This document shows positions 18,541 to 27,084 of a DNA stretch of 36,734 nucleotides, one piece after another (within the stretch, counting starts at the first letter, position 1; each line of letters starts with the position of its first letter). The DNA lies in contig CALDYY010000002.1 in NCBI GenBank assembly GCA_937944245.1, forward strand, positions 1 through 36,734, given 5' to 3'. Origin of the DNA: an uncultured Saprospiraceae bacterium. GTDB lineage: Bacteria > Bacteroidota > Bacteroidia > Chitinophagales > Saprospiraceae. The translations under genes and the position numbers were made by a program. The notes beneath the pieces were generated by a model, which saw only the letters and a program-made list of their open reading frames with translations, was not told the DNA's origin and made no database searches.

Positions 18541-18846
18541 AGTTATTACTGTAAATTAAATGTAAATCGGCATAAAAGTAGATTAATCTATTAGAAAACT
18601 ATACTGGTTAACGAATAAAAAGTATTTGAGCTATTGTAAATCAAAAAAAACTGTGAAATTTGATTGCGTAGAAAATAAAGAAACAACATGACTAAAAATA
18701 GGTATTTTGAAAGAATAATCGAATAATTTTATTTACATGCTAATTATTTCAAATGAATAAAATACTATCTTTAGCTATAAGAAGTTTTATATTAAGTGTT
18801 AAGCAGAATACGAAATACCAGTAAACACTCATAAAAATATAACATC
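18541..18846. other. divergent POT-bactofilin intergenic region
   Basis: This stretch holds no gene I can support. On the POT side is TAAAAGTA (18573-18580; minus strand TACTTTTA, one mismatch to a -7 box), which touches the perfect 12-base palindrome TAGATTAATCTA (18579-18590), a possible operator. On the bactofilin side TATCTTTA (18766-18773) is a one-mismatch -7 box 74 bases before the ATG. Neither has a TTTG at the proper -33 distance. Confidence 0.35.
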
Positions 18847-19332
18847 ATGTCTATGTTCGGGAATACTAACAAAAAAAAAGAAATAGTTACTGCCACAGTA
18901 AGTAGTAGCGCAAATCCGTCAAACGGAGGGTCTAATTCGTTAAACAGCTTAGTGTATGGCACTCAAATTGAAGGAAATATCCATTCGGAAAGTGATATTC
19001 GCATTGATGGCGCAATTAAGGGCAATTTAACTTGCAACGCCAAAGTGATTATCGGTCCTTCAGGTCTAATTGAGGGAGAAATTTTTTGCAAAAACGCTTT
19101 GATTGAGGGGCGTTTTGAAGGAATATTAAATATTGAAGAAGTGCTGCACATTAAGGAAAAAGCAAGAGTAGTTGGTGAAATAAAAGCATCAAAATTAATC
19201 GTACAGCCGGGTGCAGTGATTAATGGCTCATTTGATATGTCGCCAGATACTTCTATATTAAACGGGGGAAATGGAACTACTTCTACAAAAGAGACTTTAA
19301 AATACATTGAATCAGCTACCGAAGCAAAATAA
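18847..19332 (+). CDS. bactofilin (polymer-forming cytoskeletal protein)
   Basis: Bactofilins polymerise without nucleotide into membrane-associated filaments that place cell-wall and surface machines. The 161 residues have a flexible Ser/Asn-rich N-terminus (1-35) and then the right-handed beta-helix core. Its repeats are spaced about 17-19 residues apart, as in the IEGNIHSESDIRIDG and IGPSGLIEGEIFCKN segments. A short disordered tail follows. A hydrophobic membrane anchor is absent. It leads a run of four same-strand genes and its last 26 bases overlap the atpZ frame. In several Bacteroidota a bactofilin gene sits just before the ATP synthase atpZ/atpB cluster, which matches this start of the run. 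Confidence 0.9.
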   Translation: MSMFGNTNKKKEIVTATVSSSANPSNGGSNSLNSLVYGTQIEGNIHSESDIRIDGAIKGNLTCNAKVIIGPSGLIEGEIFCKNALIEGRFEGILNIEEVLHIKEKARVVGEIKASKLIVQPGAVINGSFDMSPDTSILNGGNGTTSTKETLKYIESATEAK

Positions 19333-19552
19333 CAAGCATAACGACAAGGTTTCCTCTGCTAAGTCCTATGTCAAATACTCTGGTTTAGTGTTTCAAATGC
19401 TTGGCATCATTGTTATTGGTGTATTGGCTGGTCAAAAAATGGATAGTTATTTTTCCATGAATCAGCCTATCTTTAGTGCGATTTTTGCGCTATCTGCTAC
19501 GGCTTTAGCACTCTATTTTGCACTTAAAGACTTTCTAATACCAAAAAAATGA
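19307..19552 (+). CDS. atpZ: AtpZ/AtpI-family F0F1 ATPase-associated protein
   Basis: This 81-residue protein has two transmembrane helices joined by a short loop (LVFQMLGIIVIGVLAGQKMD, then PIFSAIFALSATALALYFAL). The GxxxxGxxxGxxxD pattern is typical of AtpZ/AtpI, small proteins thought to help c-ring assembly or Mg uptake of the ATP synthase. No ATG precedes the first helix; the only usable initiator is TTG at 19307, inside the bactofilin frame (26-base overlap). The next gene begins at 19549 with a 4-base ATGA-type overlap. Usually atpB follows within a gene or two, but here a lipoprotein gene ends the run. Confidence 0.8.
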   Translation: MNQLPKQNNKHNDKVSSAKSYVKYSGLVFQMLGIIVIGVLAGQKMDSYFSMNQPIFSAIFALSATALALYFALKDFLIPKK

Positions 19553-19938
19553 ACAATAAACAGTTCATTATCAGCCTATTGTTGCTTACAGCTTTTGTTG
19601 CATTTCTGGTCTATTTAATGAGCTATGTTGCTTCGTTAGTCGATTATTTGAGTTTAGGTGCAATGAGTATTATGCTGTTTTCTAGCATTTGCGTGGTGAT
19701 GTATATTTTTGCATCTCGCTCTGCTAAAAAAGATCAAAGAGTTGCCTTCATCAACATATTCATGTTATCAACTTTGTTGAAAATGTTATTCTCGGTTATT
19801 TTAATTGCTATTTATTACAGAACACAGCTTCCTAACAGCAAACTTTTTATTGTGCCATTTTTTGTTGTTTACACGATATACACCATCTTTGAGGTATGGT
19901 TTATGAGTAAATTAACGAAAATACCTTCAAATGAATAG
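19549..19938 (+). CDS. small four-helix membrane protein, unknown, in atpZ run
   Basis: This 129-residue protein is almost entirely hydrophobic, with four predicted helices at about residues 7-27, 35-55, 65-90 and 98-120 and short polar loops (SRSAKKDQR). In Bacteroidota a gene of this size and topology commonly lies between atpZ and atpB and is annotated only as hypothetical or AtpI-like. Its position here agrees with that, so an ATP synthase assembly role is an inference from context only. It overlaps atpZ by 4 bases and the following lipoprotein by 8, indicating translational coupling. Confidence 0.75.
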   Translation: MNNKQFIISLLLLTAFVAFLVYLMSYVASLVDYLSLGAMSIMLFSSICVVMYIFASRSAKKDQRVAFINIFMLSTLLKMLFSVILIAIYYRTQLPNSKLFIVPFFVVYTIYTIFEVWFMSKLTKIPSNE

Positions 19939-20425
19939 GTTAATCATAAAATGTTTTTTTTACAGTTGCTTAACATTGTCTTCCTTTGCATGTCAACAAG
20001 CGACATCTAAGAAAAAAATAGTAGAAGCAACAGTGGATGTTGACTTCCCAAAACCTAACTACCCCTCCATTGCTAGGGAAACAATGGAAATGCTTTGGGA
20101 TAAATGCACTAATATTGACCTTATTTTTTCCAATTTACCTTATAGTGTCAGTACAAATACTAATCAAGAGTCAAGACCACTTTTGATGCATATTTCTACA
20201 GATGCTGCCTTCGTGGATGCTAAATGCCCTCTCACAGCAAGCGTAGTTTACTTGGCAAATGGTCAAATTGTGTTAGAAGGTAATTTGTATTACTCTGATA
20301 ATCAGCAATGCTCTTATATGGTATTCCTTGAAAACGGTCAACCTAAATATGCTAATTATCTATCCCAACAGGGTAAAGATTATTTCAAGCAACTTTTTAG
20401 CACAGTAAAAATAGAACCGCAGTAA
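19931..20425 (+). CDS. putative lipoprotein, unknown function
   Basis: I do not recognise the family. The 164 residues begin with a lipoprotein signal (basic MNRLIIK, hydrophobic core, lipobox-like SFAC with Cys21). A short Lys-rich stretch and a small alpha/beta domain follow. The sequence CTNIDLIFSNLPYSVS and the central ISTDAAFVDAKCPLTASVVYLANGQ segment look structured. Three later cysteines (about 58, 99 and 122) could form disulfides in the periplasm. It is the last gene of the bactofilin-atpZ run and overlaps its neighbour by 8 bases. It ends only 19 bases from the convergent large gene, with no visible terminator hairpin between them. Confidence 0.7.
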   Translation: MNRLIIKCFFYSCLTLSSFACQQATSKKKIVEATVDVDFPKPNYPSIARETMEMLWDKCTNIDLIFSNLPYSVSTNTNQESRPLLMHISTDAAFVDAKCPLTASVVYLANGQIVLEGNLYYSDNQQCSYMVFLENGQPKYANYLSQQGKDYFKQLFSTVKIEPQ

Positions 20426-20444
20426 AGAGCTACACGCCTTCTAA

Positions 20445-23400
20445 CTAGAAATCCGTACCAATAGCAATATGCCAACGCGGTGATTGAACTACCCTAGTTT
20501 CGATGCCCCAACCTCTATCCACGCGCAAAAAGTAGTTAAATACTAATGCTCTTGCCCCAAATCCATAGCCAGCAACGATAGGGTCTCTGAAGAAATTTAC
20601 TTTTACGGTAACAGGTCCATTGGTGTAGGTGCTGGTGTTAAGCGGACTCTCTTCTGTGAAGGGGTTTAACCCAGACCATGCTGTTCCTAAGTCAAAGAAA
20701 CCTACCAATTGAATGTTTTGTAAGAAAGTGCGTTCTGGCTTAGTGAAATATTTAAATACAGGTACTCTGAACTCGTTGTTAATCAATACGTAAGAATTGC
20801 CGTTGCGAATATTGAGTGGAAAGCCACGCATATTGCTTACATCAGTGCGATAAGCAAAGTTACCTTCACGAGGTTGTGGAATGTTGTTATTAAATTCAGG
20901 GAATAGCCAATTATCAGTGCCACCTAATCTGTATAAAATGCGCTCTGCACCAAATGTAGTTGCGCCAGCTAAACGAAAAGCAAAAATGGAATGGCGATCA
21001 AGGCGTTGGAAATGCCGAAAATCAAGACCAATGACATTCATAAAGCCATTATTGAAACTCAACTCAGCATCAGTTAAATTGAAACGTTTAATGACTTCGC
21101 CGTAAATTTTATATTGTGTGCCATTTTTAATGTTAAGGGCTACTTGAAGGGTATTGTCGAAGATATACTCCAATCGAACACCTATCCGCTGTTCGCTGCG
21201 AATAGGGAAATTGATAACAATGCTATCTGTTGCCAGCGGTGTATTAACATCCACCCGAACTGTATTTTGTAGCCTAAAGCTACGGTAGAGGTCTAAGGGA
21301 TAGCGCAATGTGTACTGACCGAGTATAATCTGATTTTCATTTCTTCGAGCGCCTAGTGCAGGTGAACTAGGCGCATCAAATCTAAGCACCCTGCGATAGA
21401 AAGCGTACTGCTTATCTAATCTTTTTTTACGGTCATCTATGGTTAAGAACCATTCCGAGCCATTGAAAGAGGTAGGTATTCTCACTCCACCTTCGATAAC
21501 ATAGTCTTCTAGCAAATCCTTAAAGTTTGCTTTAAATAGGATACCTGGCGGTGGATAGCCAAAATCTTCGGGAACACCAGAGAAACTATTCAATCCGTCA
21601 AATAACTGCCGATTATCCATTTCCGTAGTTACAAAGTCATTTCTGAATTTAATACGATAGGGAGTAATTCCTCCCGGCTTGAAGTTATGAACGCGCTCAT
21701 CTCCTATCTTTTCTGTTGCTTTTGAGACAGGTGCTACGGATTCAAAAGAGGGAATTTCTATCTCGAATATTAGCTCAGCTGGTGTTTCTTTTTGCAAAGG
21801 TTCACTTGGTATTTCTGTTGTGGTAATGCTATCTTTTTTCGCCTTTGGTTTTGGGTCAAAAGCAGATTGAAAAAAGTAATCCTTATCTTCCTCTTTTTCT
21901 TTTTCACTAAAAGGTGTTTCAAAAATGTAGTCTTCTTTTGGTTTTTCCTTTTGCTGTGGTGGAGCGGATGGCTGTTGTTTAGGTCTATTTACAGATGGGA
22001 TTTTTTGCTGAATTGGTTGTATGGCAAGTGTTTCACTCTGCCGAGCACTTAAAGCCCTGTATGCCGTGAAGTTTAATTTTGGAATACTTCTGCTTGCGGT
22101 CAATGTGTCTATGTAAATGTTGTATTTTTCATCCTCTCTAATTAACTCTGCATATTTTCCCCTAAGTCCGGCAAAAGATTGTTCTATGATGTTTCGACCA
22201 TAGTTGGTAGCAAAATGGCTGATTGCGCGTTGTTTAATGATTGGGCGAATTGAAACAGAATCAATTGTCGTAGAATCTACGCCCGCTAACAAAGAGTCCA
22301 TTGGTAAAATTAGTTCATCTCCATTTTTAAAAGCGATCACCTGTTCGTAGAACGCAATGTAGTCCTCCAAATACGCAATTTTTCGGTTATAAATGCCATT
22401 TTCATCTGTCAAAAAGGAAAAAAACGTAGTATCCATCGCCATTGGTTGACGTTCATTCGCAAATGGGGTATTCGTGATACGCACCAACTCTTTACCTCGT
22501 GCTTGAAGGTCGTAATAAAATAGGTCGTAACTATTGATGGGAGGCAAAGAATCAAACTTTACTTGTCTGAGTAAACTATCAGGGCGGTTGGATGCCCAAA
22601 TAATACCTTTTTTGTTACCAATGCGCACGACAGTTGCGTCCAAGTCGTTGTAATAGTCTTGCGTGATGGGTTGAGGCATTCGCGCATTGATGAAGTAGAG
22701 AAAAATATCAGAAAATCCTCGACTGGCAGCAGAGAAGACCATTGTTTGAGGGTCAATGTAATCCATACTATACACGCGCTGTAAATTGGGTGTTAAATCA
22801 TCTTCAGTTTTCCTTTTGCTATTTACATCGTAACGCAGCAATTTTGCCTTGTCTCGCAATTCATACAAAATGGCAACTTCCAAGTTGTTGGGATTCCAAG
22901 CAATTTGTGGATAGTTGTAGTCTGTTTCTTGAAAAACATTGCGAAATCCCTTTTTGAAAATAACATTAGTTGTTTTGCTAGGAAAGTGATGTAAGTAAAC
23001 TTTTACTTTTCCCACTTCATTAGTAACAAAAGTTAAATATTGTCCATTTGGACTAATTTTTACATCGTTAATAGGATTATTTCGCTTGTTTTTAAATGGT
23101 AGGAGCGTTCCGGTGGGCGTAGTGGTTGTTTTTGTCTCGTTCTGGTAGCGTTCAGTAAAATATGTTAAGCAATTGGTAGTTACCTTTTCATAGCTACTAC
23201 CTAACACGTAAATAAAACCACTCTCAATACTTCTATTGATGCGTGTTAAGTAAAGTAAATTAGAAACGCTTGATTTCCCATATTTTGTAGCAATGTAATG
23301 CCAAAGAGCATGTCCTGCCAGTTGTGGTTCTTGTTTTGCAAACTTTTCAAAACTGCTGAAACGCTCCGAAAGCAATACATTGCGTAGTTGATTGTCCAAT

Positions 23401-23963
23401 TTGGTGCTCCATTCCTCACCTATGTAATTGATAATGCCTTGTTTAAACCATTTTGGTAAATGTAGCAATACAGCGTTTTGCACAATTTCTTGAAGATTGG
23501 AACCAAACAACATAGCATCTAAGTAAACTGCAGCAATACCCTGCCGAATTTGTTTTCGCAAATGGGTGTGGTCGCCATTAAAATAGACGAAAATCTTATT
23601 ATCCACTACTTTAGTTTGCCCTTCTATGTTTTCAAAGGCTTCCTCTGCACCGATATTATTTTGCTTCAAATCCGTTAAGTCGCTGTAAACGATAATTTCA
23701 ATTCTATCATTCATCCGATGCTCTAGCAGGTTTTGCACTTCTTTGAAATCATATTCTGCCAATACTGCTGCCGCCTGACCAACAAATCTACTCTCACCGT
23801 ACCAATAGGTGGTAAAATTATCTGTTTCGTATTGCGACCATTCCTCAAATTTTTGATGAAATTGCACTCTATTCTTACCAAATAACACGCTGCTTGGTCC
23901 TTGTCCCAAAGAAGCACTTATCGCAACGAAAACCAAAAGAAAAATAAGTCCACACTTTTTCAT
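20445..23963 (-). CDS. secreted protein: degenerate peptidase-MA-like, TolB-type propeller and C-terminal barrel
   Basis: This 1172-residue protein has a signal peptide (residues 1-20). A domain at about 30-280 resembles gluzincin peptidases of the MA type (YETDNFTTYWY opening; LPKWFKQGIINYIGEEWS). The usual HExxH site reads KQIRQ (137-141), and the Glu of the usual W-x-x-E-G is Gln175, so it is probably inactive. Residues of about 290-560 hold PD40/TolB-like beta-propeller blades (VKISPNGQYLTFVT, PQIAWNPNNLEVAIL). A charged Pro/Lys/Glu linker follows (about 640-760), then a beta-strand-rich part that ends in IGTDF with terminal Phe, typical of outer-membrane barrels. The best start is the ATG at 23963; the frame goes on 13 codons further upstream but without a signal peptide. 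Such proteins are usually called TolB-like in Bacteroidota. Role unknown. Confidence 0.75.
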   Translation of the reverse strand: MKKCGLIFLLVFVAISASLGQGPSSVLFGKNRVQFHQKFEEWSQYETDNFTTYWYGESRFVGQAAAVLAEYDFKEVQNLLEHRMNDRIEIIVYSDLTDLKQNNIGAEEAFENIEGQTKVVDNKIFVYFNGDHTHLRKQIRQGIAAVYLDAMLFGSNLQEIVQNAVLLHLPKWFKQGIINYIGEEWSTKLDNQLRNVLLSERFSSFEKFAKQEPQLAGHALWHYIATKYGKSSVSNLLYLTRINRSIESGFIYVLGSSYEKVTTNCLTYFTERYQNETKTTTTPTGTLLPFKNKRNNPINDVKISPNGQYLTFVTNEVGKVKVYLHHFPSKTTNVIFKKGFRNVFQETDYNYPQIAWNPNNLEVAILYELRDKAKLLRYDVNSKRKTEDDLTPNLQRVYSMDYIDPQTMVFSAASRGFSDIFLYFINARMPQPITQDYYNDLDATVVRIGNKKGIIWASNRPDSLLRQVKFDSLPPINSYDLFYYDLQARGKELVRITNTPFANERQPMAMDTTFFSFLTDENGIYNRKIAYLEDYIAFYEQVIAFKNGDELILPMDSLLAGVDSTTIDSVSIRPIIKQRAISHFATNYGRNIIEQSFAGLRGKYAELIREDEKYNIYIDTLTASRSIPKLNFTAYRALSARQSETLAIQPIQQKIPSVNRPKQQPSAPPQQKEKPKEDYIFETPFSEKEKEEDKDYFFQSAFDPKPKAKKDSITTTEIPSEPLQKETPAELIFEIEIPSFESVAPVSKATEKIGDERVHNFKPGGITPYRIKFRNDFVTTEMDNRQLFDGLNSFSGVPEDFGYPPPGILFKANFKDLLEDYVIEGGVRIPTSFNGSEWFLTIDDRKKRLDKQYAFYRRVLRFDAPSSPALGARRNENQIILGQYTLRYPLDLYRSFRLQNTVRVDVNTPLATDSIVINFPIRSEQRIGVRLEYIFDNTLQVALNIKNGTQYKIYGEVIKRFNLTDAELSFNNGFMNVIGLDFRHFQRLDRHSIFAFRLAGATTFGAERILYRLGGTDNWLFPEFNNNIPQPREGNFAYRTDVSNMRGFPLNIRNGNSYVLINNEFRVPVFKYFTKPERTFLQNIQLVGFFDLGTAWSGLNPFTEESPLNTSTYTNGPVTVKVNFFRDPIVAGYGFGARALVFNYFLRVDRGWGIETRVVQSPRWHIAIGTDF

Positions 23964-24179
23964 AGAATCAATAATTGTGTCAGGGAATAGAGCAAACTTC
24001 ATTTTATTGCTAATGACTTAAAAACGCCAATTTTTGTGCTCGTATTGAATCATTACGACAATATAACCCTTTTGGATTAAAAAGGATGAAGATTTGTGGA
24101 AAAATCTTTGTTGATAAAATAAGGGAAAGCCCTATTTTTAACGCATCAAATTTATTTCTTTTTTTAAACACGATAATTT

Positions 24180-24590
24180 ATGAAAAATTTAACGATTGCA
24201 CTATGTCTAGCTATCGCTGGATTATTTACTTTTAGCTGCTCTACTAGCAAAAAAGCAGCTACTGACGCCACCGTAGCCACAGCTACACCAATGACCAAAA
24301 CCGCCGTTGGAGAATGGTTGGTAACCGTTTCGGATACCCCTGCAGGAACAGTGGAAGCCAATATGGTGATAGAGCAAATAGAAAACGCTTACAAAGGAAA
24401 TATGATTGTTGGTGGTGCCAAAGTGATGATTGATAATTTGAAAATAGTGGACAACAAAGTAACAGGTTCTTTTTATGCCTCTGATTACGGCGTAGATGTT
24501 TACTTCACTATGCAGTACGATGCCATTAATGACACCTTGAGCGGCTATTTGATGGATAGCTTCAAAGCAACAGGCAAGCGCAAAATGTAA
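24180..24590 (+). CDS. small lipoprotein, unknown function
   Basis: This 136-residue protein has a good lipoprotein signal ending FSC (Cys20). An Ala/Thr/Lys-rich linker (21-42) follows, then a compact beta-rich domain starting GEWLVTVSDTPAGTVEANM. It has alternating strands with glycine turns and ends GYLMDSFKATGKRKM. The pattern suggests a lipocalin- or YceI-like small barrel, but I cannot assign a family. It is a single gene between divergent and convergent neighbours, with a bulged inverted repeat 3 bases after its stop. Confidence 0.75.
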   Translation: MKNLTIALCLAIAGLFTFSCSTSKKAATDATVATATPMTKTAVGEWLVTVSDTPAGTVEANMVIEQIENAYKGNMIVGGAKVMIDNLKIVDNKVTGSFYASDYGVDVYFTMQYDAINDTLSGYLMDSFKATGKRKM

Positions 24591-24593
24591 ACC

Positions 24594-24645
24594 ATTGACG
24601 AGTGATTGGTTTTGTTTAATGTAAGTAAATCAGTCCCTCGTCAAT
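24594..24645. terminator. two-way terminator after the 136-residue lipoprotein gene
   Basis: ATTGACGAG (24594-24602) pairs with CTCGTCAAT (24637-24645). A TGATT/AATCA pairing inside, after a 4-base bulge, extends it. A GTTTTTC tract follows. It lies between convergent genes. Confidence 0.5.
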
Positions 24646-24662
24646 CATTGTTTTTCAATAGC

Positions 24663-25628
24663 TTAATATTTTTTAACCTTGCTTTTTATGCGGTAATTTT
24701 CAGGGTTTATACTCAATAGCATTAAAGCATCCTTTAGCATTTTTTTCTGCATTTTCAAAGATGCCTTGTCTGGTACAAAATGATTAATCTTGATAAATCT
24801 ATATGCAGTAAGCCTCTTTTTTTCAATTTCTCTTTTGATGGCTTCAGCTATTTCCTCTAATGAGGTATTATCATCAAAAGCTATATCTATGTAAATTTCT
24901 CTGATTTCATCGGGAATGGGTTGTGCTCTAATGTTTGATTTTGGGGTATTCAAATAAACACCTGATGTGTCCAAATTAGCAAACATTGATTTTGAGATAC
25001 TTGTTATTGGAGAAAGGTTATCCAATAGAATATTACCATTGTAAACCAAAACTAATTTTGGATTATAGTAAGCCTCTAGTCTAATATAGCTGAAATCTTT
25101 TTCTTTAGGTTGCAATAAAAAACGATATTCTTTCCATTGAGCGTGGTCAATAGGCGGTGTTTCCCCTAAAAGTGCTTCATTAGCACATACCTCATTACCT
25201 ACCCAGATTTTAAATACTGCTGGTCGGTTATAGTTGACGGTAGTTCCCATTGCTCTACTCATACTTTCATAGGTTGGCGATCTCGCTAATTCTACACTAA
25301 ACAAGTACATAGAATCTTTTAGCAATGGATAAGCCAATTTTTGAGCAATCGCCTCACTAGTACCATTATCCCGAACGACCATGCCCACATACGTTTTTCC
25401 ATGTGCAGCTTTCTGAGTTACCCTGAAATCGCCACCATTTGGTACAGGGTGTATATCTACAGGACTTTCATTAGGGAGACCACAATCGTACCAATCCGTT
25501 GGCGTTATTGAAATTCTTGGAGCATCTTCAAAGGAAGGATTTTTGAGTTGAATAACCTTTTCTTGTTGCGCATACGCTTGCACGATAGAAAATACTAAAA
25601 ATAGGTAAAGGAATGGTTTATTGAACAT
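24663..25628 (-). CDS. secreted protein with an N-terminal jelly-roll-like domain
   Basis: The protein has 321 residues from the ATG at 25628. It has a signal peptide (MFNKPFLYLFLVFSIVQAYA) and then a domain opening LKNPSFEDAPRISITPTDWYDCG. This phrase starts a carbohydrate-binding-like beta-sandwich found at the N-terminus of many Bacteroidota OmpA-family and gliding-associated surface proteins. The domain runs to about residue 205 (ILLDNLSPI). The C-terminal 100 residues, with the strand EIREIYIDIAFDD and a Lys-rich helical segment, are not an OmpA domain I can confirm. A longer frame from 25652 was rejected because it overlaps a consensus promoter. Ligand and role are unknown. Confidence 0.75.
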   Translation of the reverse strand: MFNKPFLYLFLVFSIVQAYAQQEKVIQLKNPSFEDAPRISITPTDWYDCGLPNESPVDIHPVPNGGDFRVTQKAAHGKTYVGMVVRDNGTSEAIAQKLAYPLLKDSMYLFSVELARSPTYESMSRAMGTTVNYNRPAVFKIWVGNEVCANEALLGETPPIDHAQWKEYRFLLQPKEKDFSYIRLEAYYNPKLVLVYNGNILLDNLSPITSISKSMFANLDTSGVYLNTPKSNIRAQPIPDEIREIYIDIAFDDNTSLEEIAEAIKREIEKKRLTAYRFIKINHFVPDKASLKMQKKMLKDALMLLSINPENYRIKSKVKKY

Positions 25629-25649
25629 AATAATGTCTTTTTGTTTGCT

Positions 25650-25680
25650 CAAATGTAATTATTTAGAAAAATACTTCAAA
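25650..25680 (-). promoter_or_regulatory. consensus Bacteroidota promoter of the 321-residue protein gene
   Basis: On the minus strand TTTG (25677-25680), 19 bases, then TACATTTG (25650-25657) is a perfect TTTG-N19-TAnnTTTG match. The ATG at 25628 lies about 15 bases after the expected start site, which settles the start choice. Confidence 0.6.
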
Positions 25681-25785
25681 ATTTTTTAGACAAATATTAG
25701 TAGTTATTTTGAGTATTCGCCTTTGTACAGAAAATTACACACAAAATGAGCGTATCCTCTTATATTTAGCCCAAAATTGTAGTGA

Positions 25786-27054
25786 ATGAACATTCTTTTG
25801 TTAGGAAATGGAGGAAGGGAACATGCCTTTGCGTGGAAAATAGCGCAAAGCCTATTGTGCCAGCAATTATACATTGCGCCAGGTAATGCTGGAACTGCTG
25901 AATTAGGGATTAACATACCTATTGACCCTATGGATTTCGATGAAGTAGCTGATTTTGTGTTGGATGAGGAAATTGATTTAGTTATCGTTGGTGCAGAAGC
26001 TCCTTTGGTAGAAGGCATTTACGATTACTTTCAAGTAGACGAGGATTTACAAGACATTCCTATTATCGGTCCTTCTAAAGCGGCGGCTCAACTGGAGGGC
26101 AGCAAAGCCTTTGCCAAAGCATTTATGAAAGAATTTGGTATTCCCACCGCGGCTTATCGAGAATTTACCACAGCAAATTTGGAAGAAGGAATTGCTTACA
26201 TCGCTACGCAAACGCCACCTATTGTCCTTAAAGCAGATGGTTTAGCTGCTGGAAAAGGAGTGTTGATTATAGAGGATATTTCAGAAGCACAAGCCGAGTT
26301 GCAAGCAATGTTGAACGGTAAATTCGGAAAAGCTAGTGAAAGAGTGGTGATTGAGCAATTTTTGAATGGTATAGAATGCTCCGTTTTTGTACTAACGGAC
26401 GGCAAAAGCTACAAAATTTTGCCATCTGCAAAAGATTACAAAAGAATTGGAGAAGGCGATAAAGGTTTAAACACAGGTGGTATGGGAGCAATTTCACCCG
26501 TTCCTTTCCTAACTAACGATTTAATGACAAAAATAGAAACGACCATTATTCAGCCTACTATTAACGGTATCCAACAGCGGGATTTGGATTATAAAGGTTT
26601 CATTTTCTTTGGGTTAATTATAGTTGAAGGCAATCCCTATGTTATTGAATACAACTGTCGTATGGGCGACCCTGAAACACAAGTTGTTTTTCCTCGATGG
26701 AATAATGATTTAGTTGAAGTGTTAATAGCACTTACAAAAGGGCAATTAAATGAAATCGAAATGGACATCAATCCGCAATCAGCGGCGGCAGTGATTTTAG
26801 TATCGGGTGGTTATCCTAATGACTATGAGAAAGGTAAAGTCATCGAAGGCATAGAAAACGTAGAAGATAGCTTTGTTTTTCATGCTGGCACACAGGAACT
26901 AGGCGATCAAATTGTAACGAATGGTGGAAGGGTAATAGCAATTACTTCACTTGGAAAAAATTTTCGAGAGGCGGTGCGACAATCTACTGCTAATGCAGCA
27001 CAAATTCATTTTGAGGGGAAGTATTTTCGTCGAGATATTGGCTTTGATTTGTAA
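25786..27054 (+). CDS. purD: phosphoribosylamine-glycine ligase PurD
   Basis: This ATP-grasp enzyme joins glycine to phosphoribosylamine in the second step of purine synthesis. The 422 residues match the family in length and order: N-terminal LLLGNGGREHAFAWKI (residues 4-19), GPSKAAAQLEGSKAFAK, the ATP-binding KADGLAAGKGVLI loop, the NTGGMGAISP motif, and the catalytic EYNCRMGDPETQ segment, which carries metal-binding acidic residues. The start ATG is preceded by A-rich sequence and a weak TATATTTA box at 25761. The gene is monocistronic and its stop codon lies in the loop of a terminator hairpin. Confidence 0.98.
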   Translation: MNILLLGNGGREHAFAWKIAQSLLCQQLYIAPGNAGTAELGINIPIDPMDFDEVADFVLDEEIDLVIVGAEAPLVEGIYDYFQVDEDLQDIPIIGPSKAAAQLEGSKAFAKAFMKEFGIPTAAYREFTTANLEEGIAYIATQTPPIVLKADGLAAGKGVLIIEDISEAQAELQAMLNGKFGKASERVVIEQFLNGIECSVFVLTDGKSYKILPSAKDYKRIGEGDKGLNTGGMGAISPVPFLTNDLMTKIETTIIQPTINGIQQRDLDYKGFIFFGLIIVEGNPYVIEYNCRMGDPETQVVFPRWNNDLVEVLIALTKGQLNEIEMDINPQSAAAVILVSGGYPNDYEKGKVIEGIENVEDSFVFHAGTQELGDQIVTNGGRVIAITSLGKNFREAVRQSTANAAQIHFEGKYFRRDIGFDL

Positions 27055-27069
27055 AACCAAAGCCAATAT
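27035..27069. terminator. terminator hairpin overlapping the purD stop
   Basis: ATATTGGCTTTG (27035-27046) is exactly inverted at 27058-27069, a 12-bp stem whose left arm is purD coding sequence and whose loop holds the TAA. GCTTCTTTTT follows. Convergent with moxR, 15 bases away. Confidence 0.6.
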
Positions 27070-27084
27070 GCTTCTTTTTAATGC

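Noticed and set aside
18963-19307. 114-codon minus-strand frame inside bactofilin
   Set aside because: The repetitive beta-helix coding sequence gives an open antisense frame; no start context or domain.
20950-21120. Small + strand frame near the end of the 1172-residue gene
   Set aside because: Arg-rich composition from antisense of barrel strands; no independent evidence.
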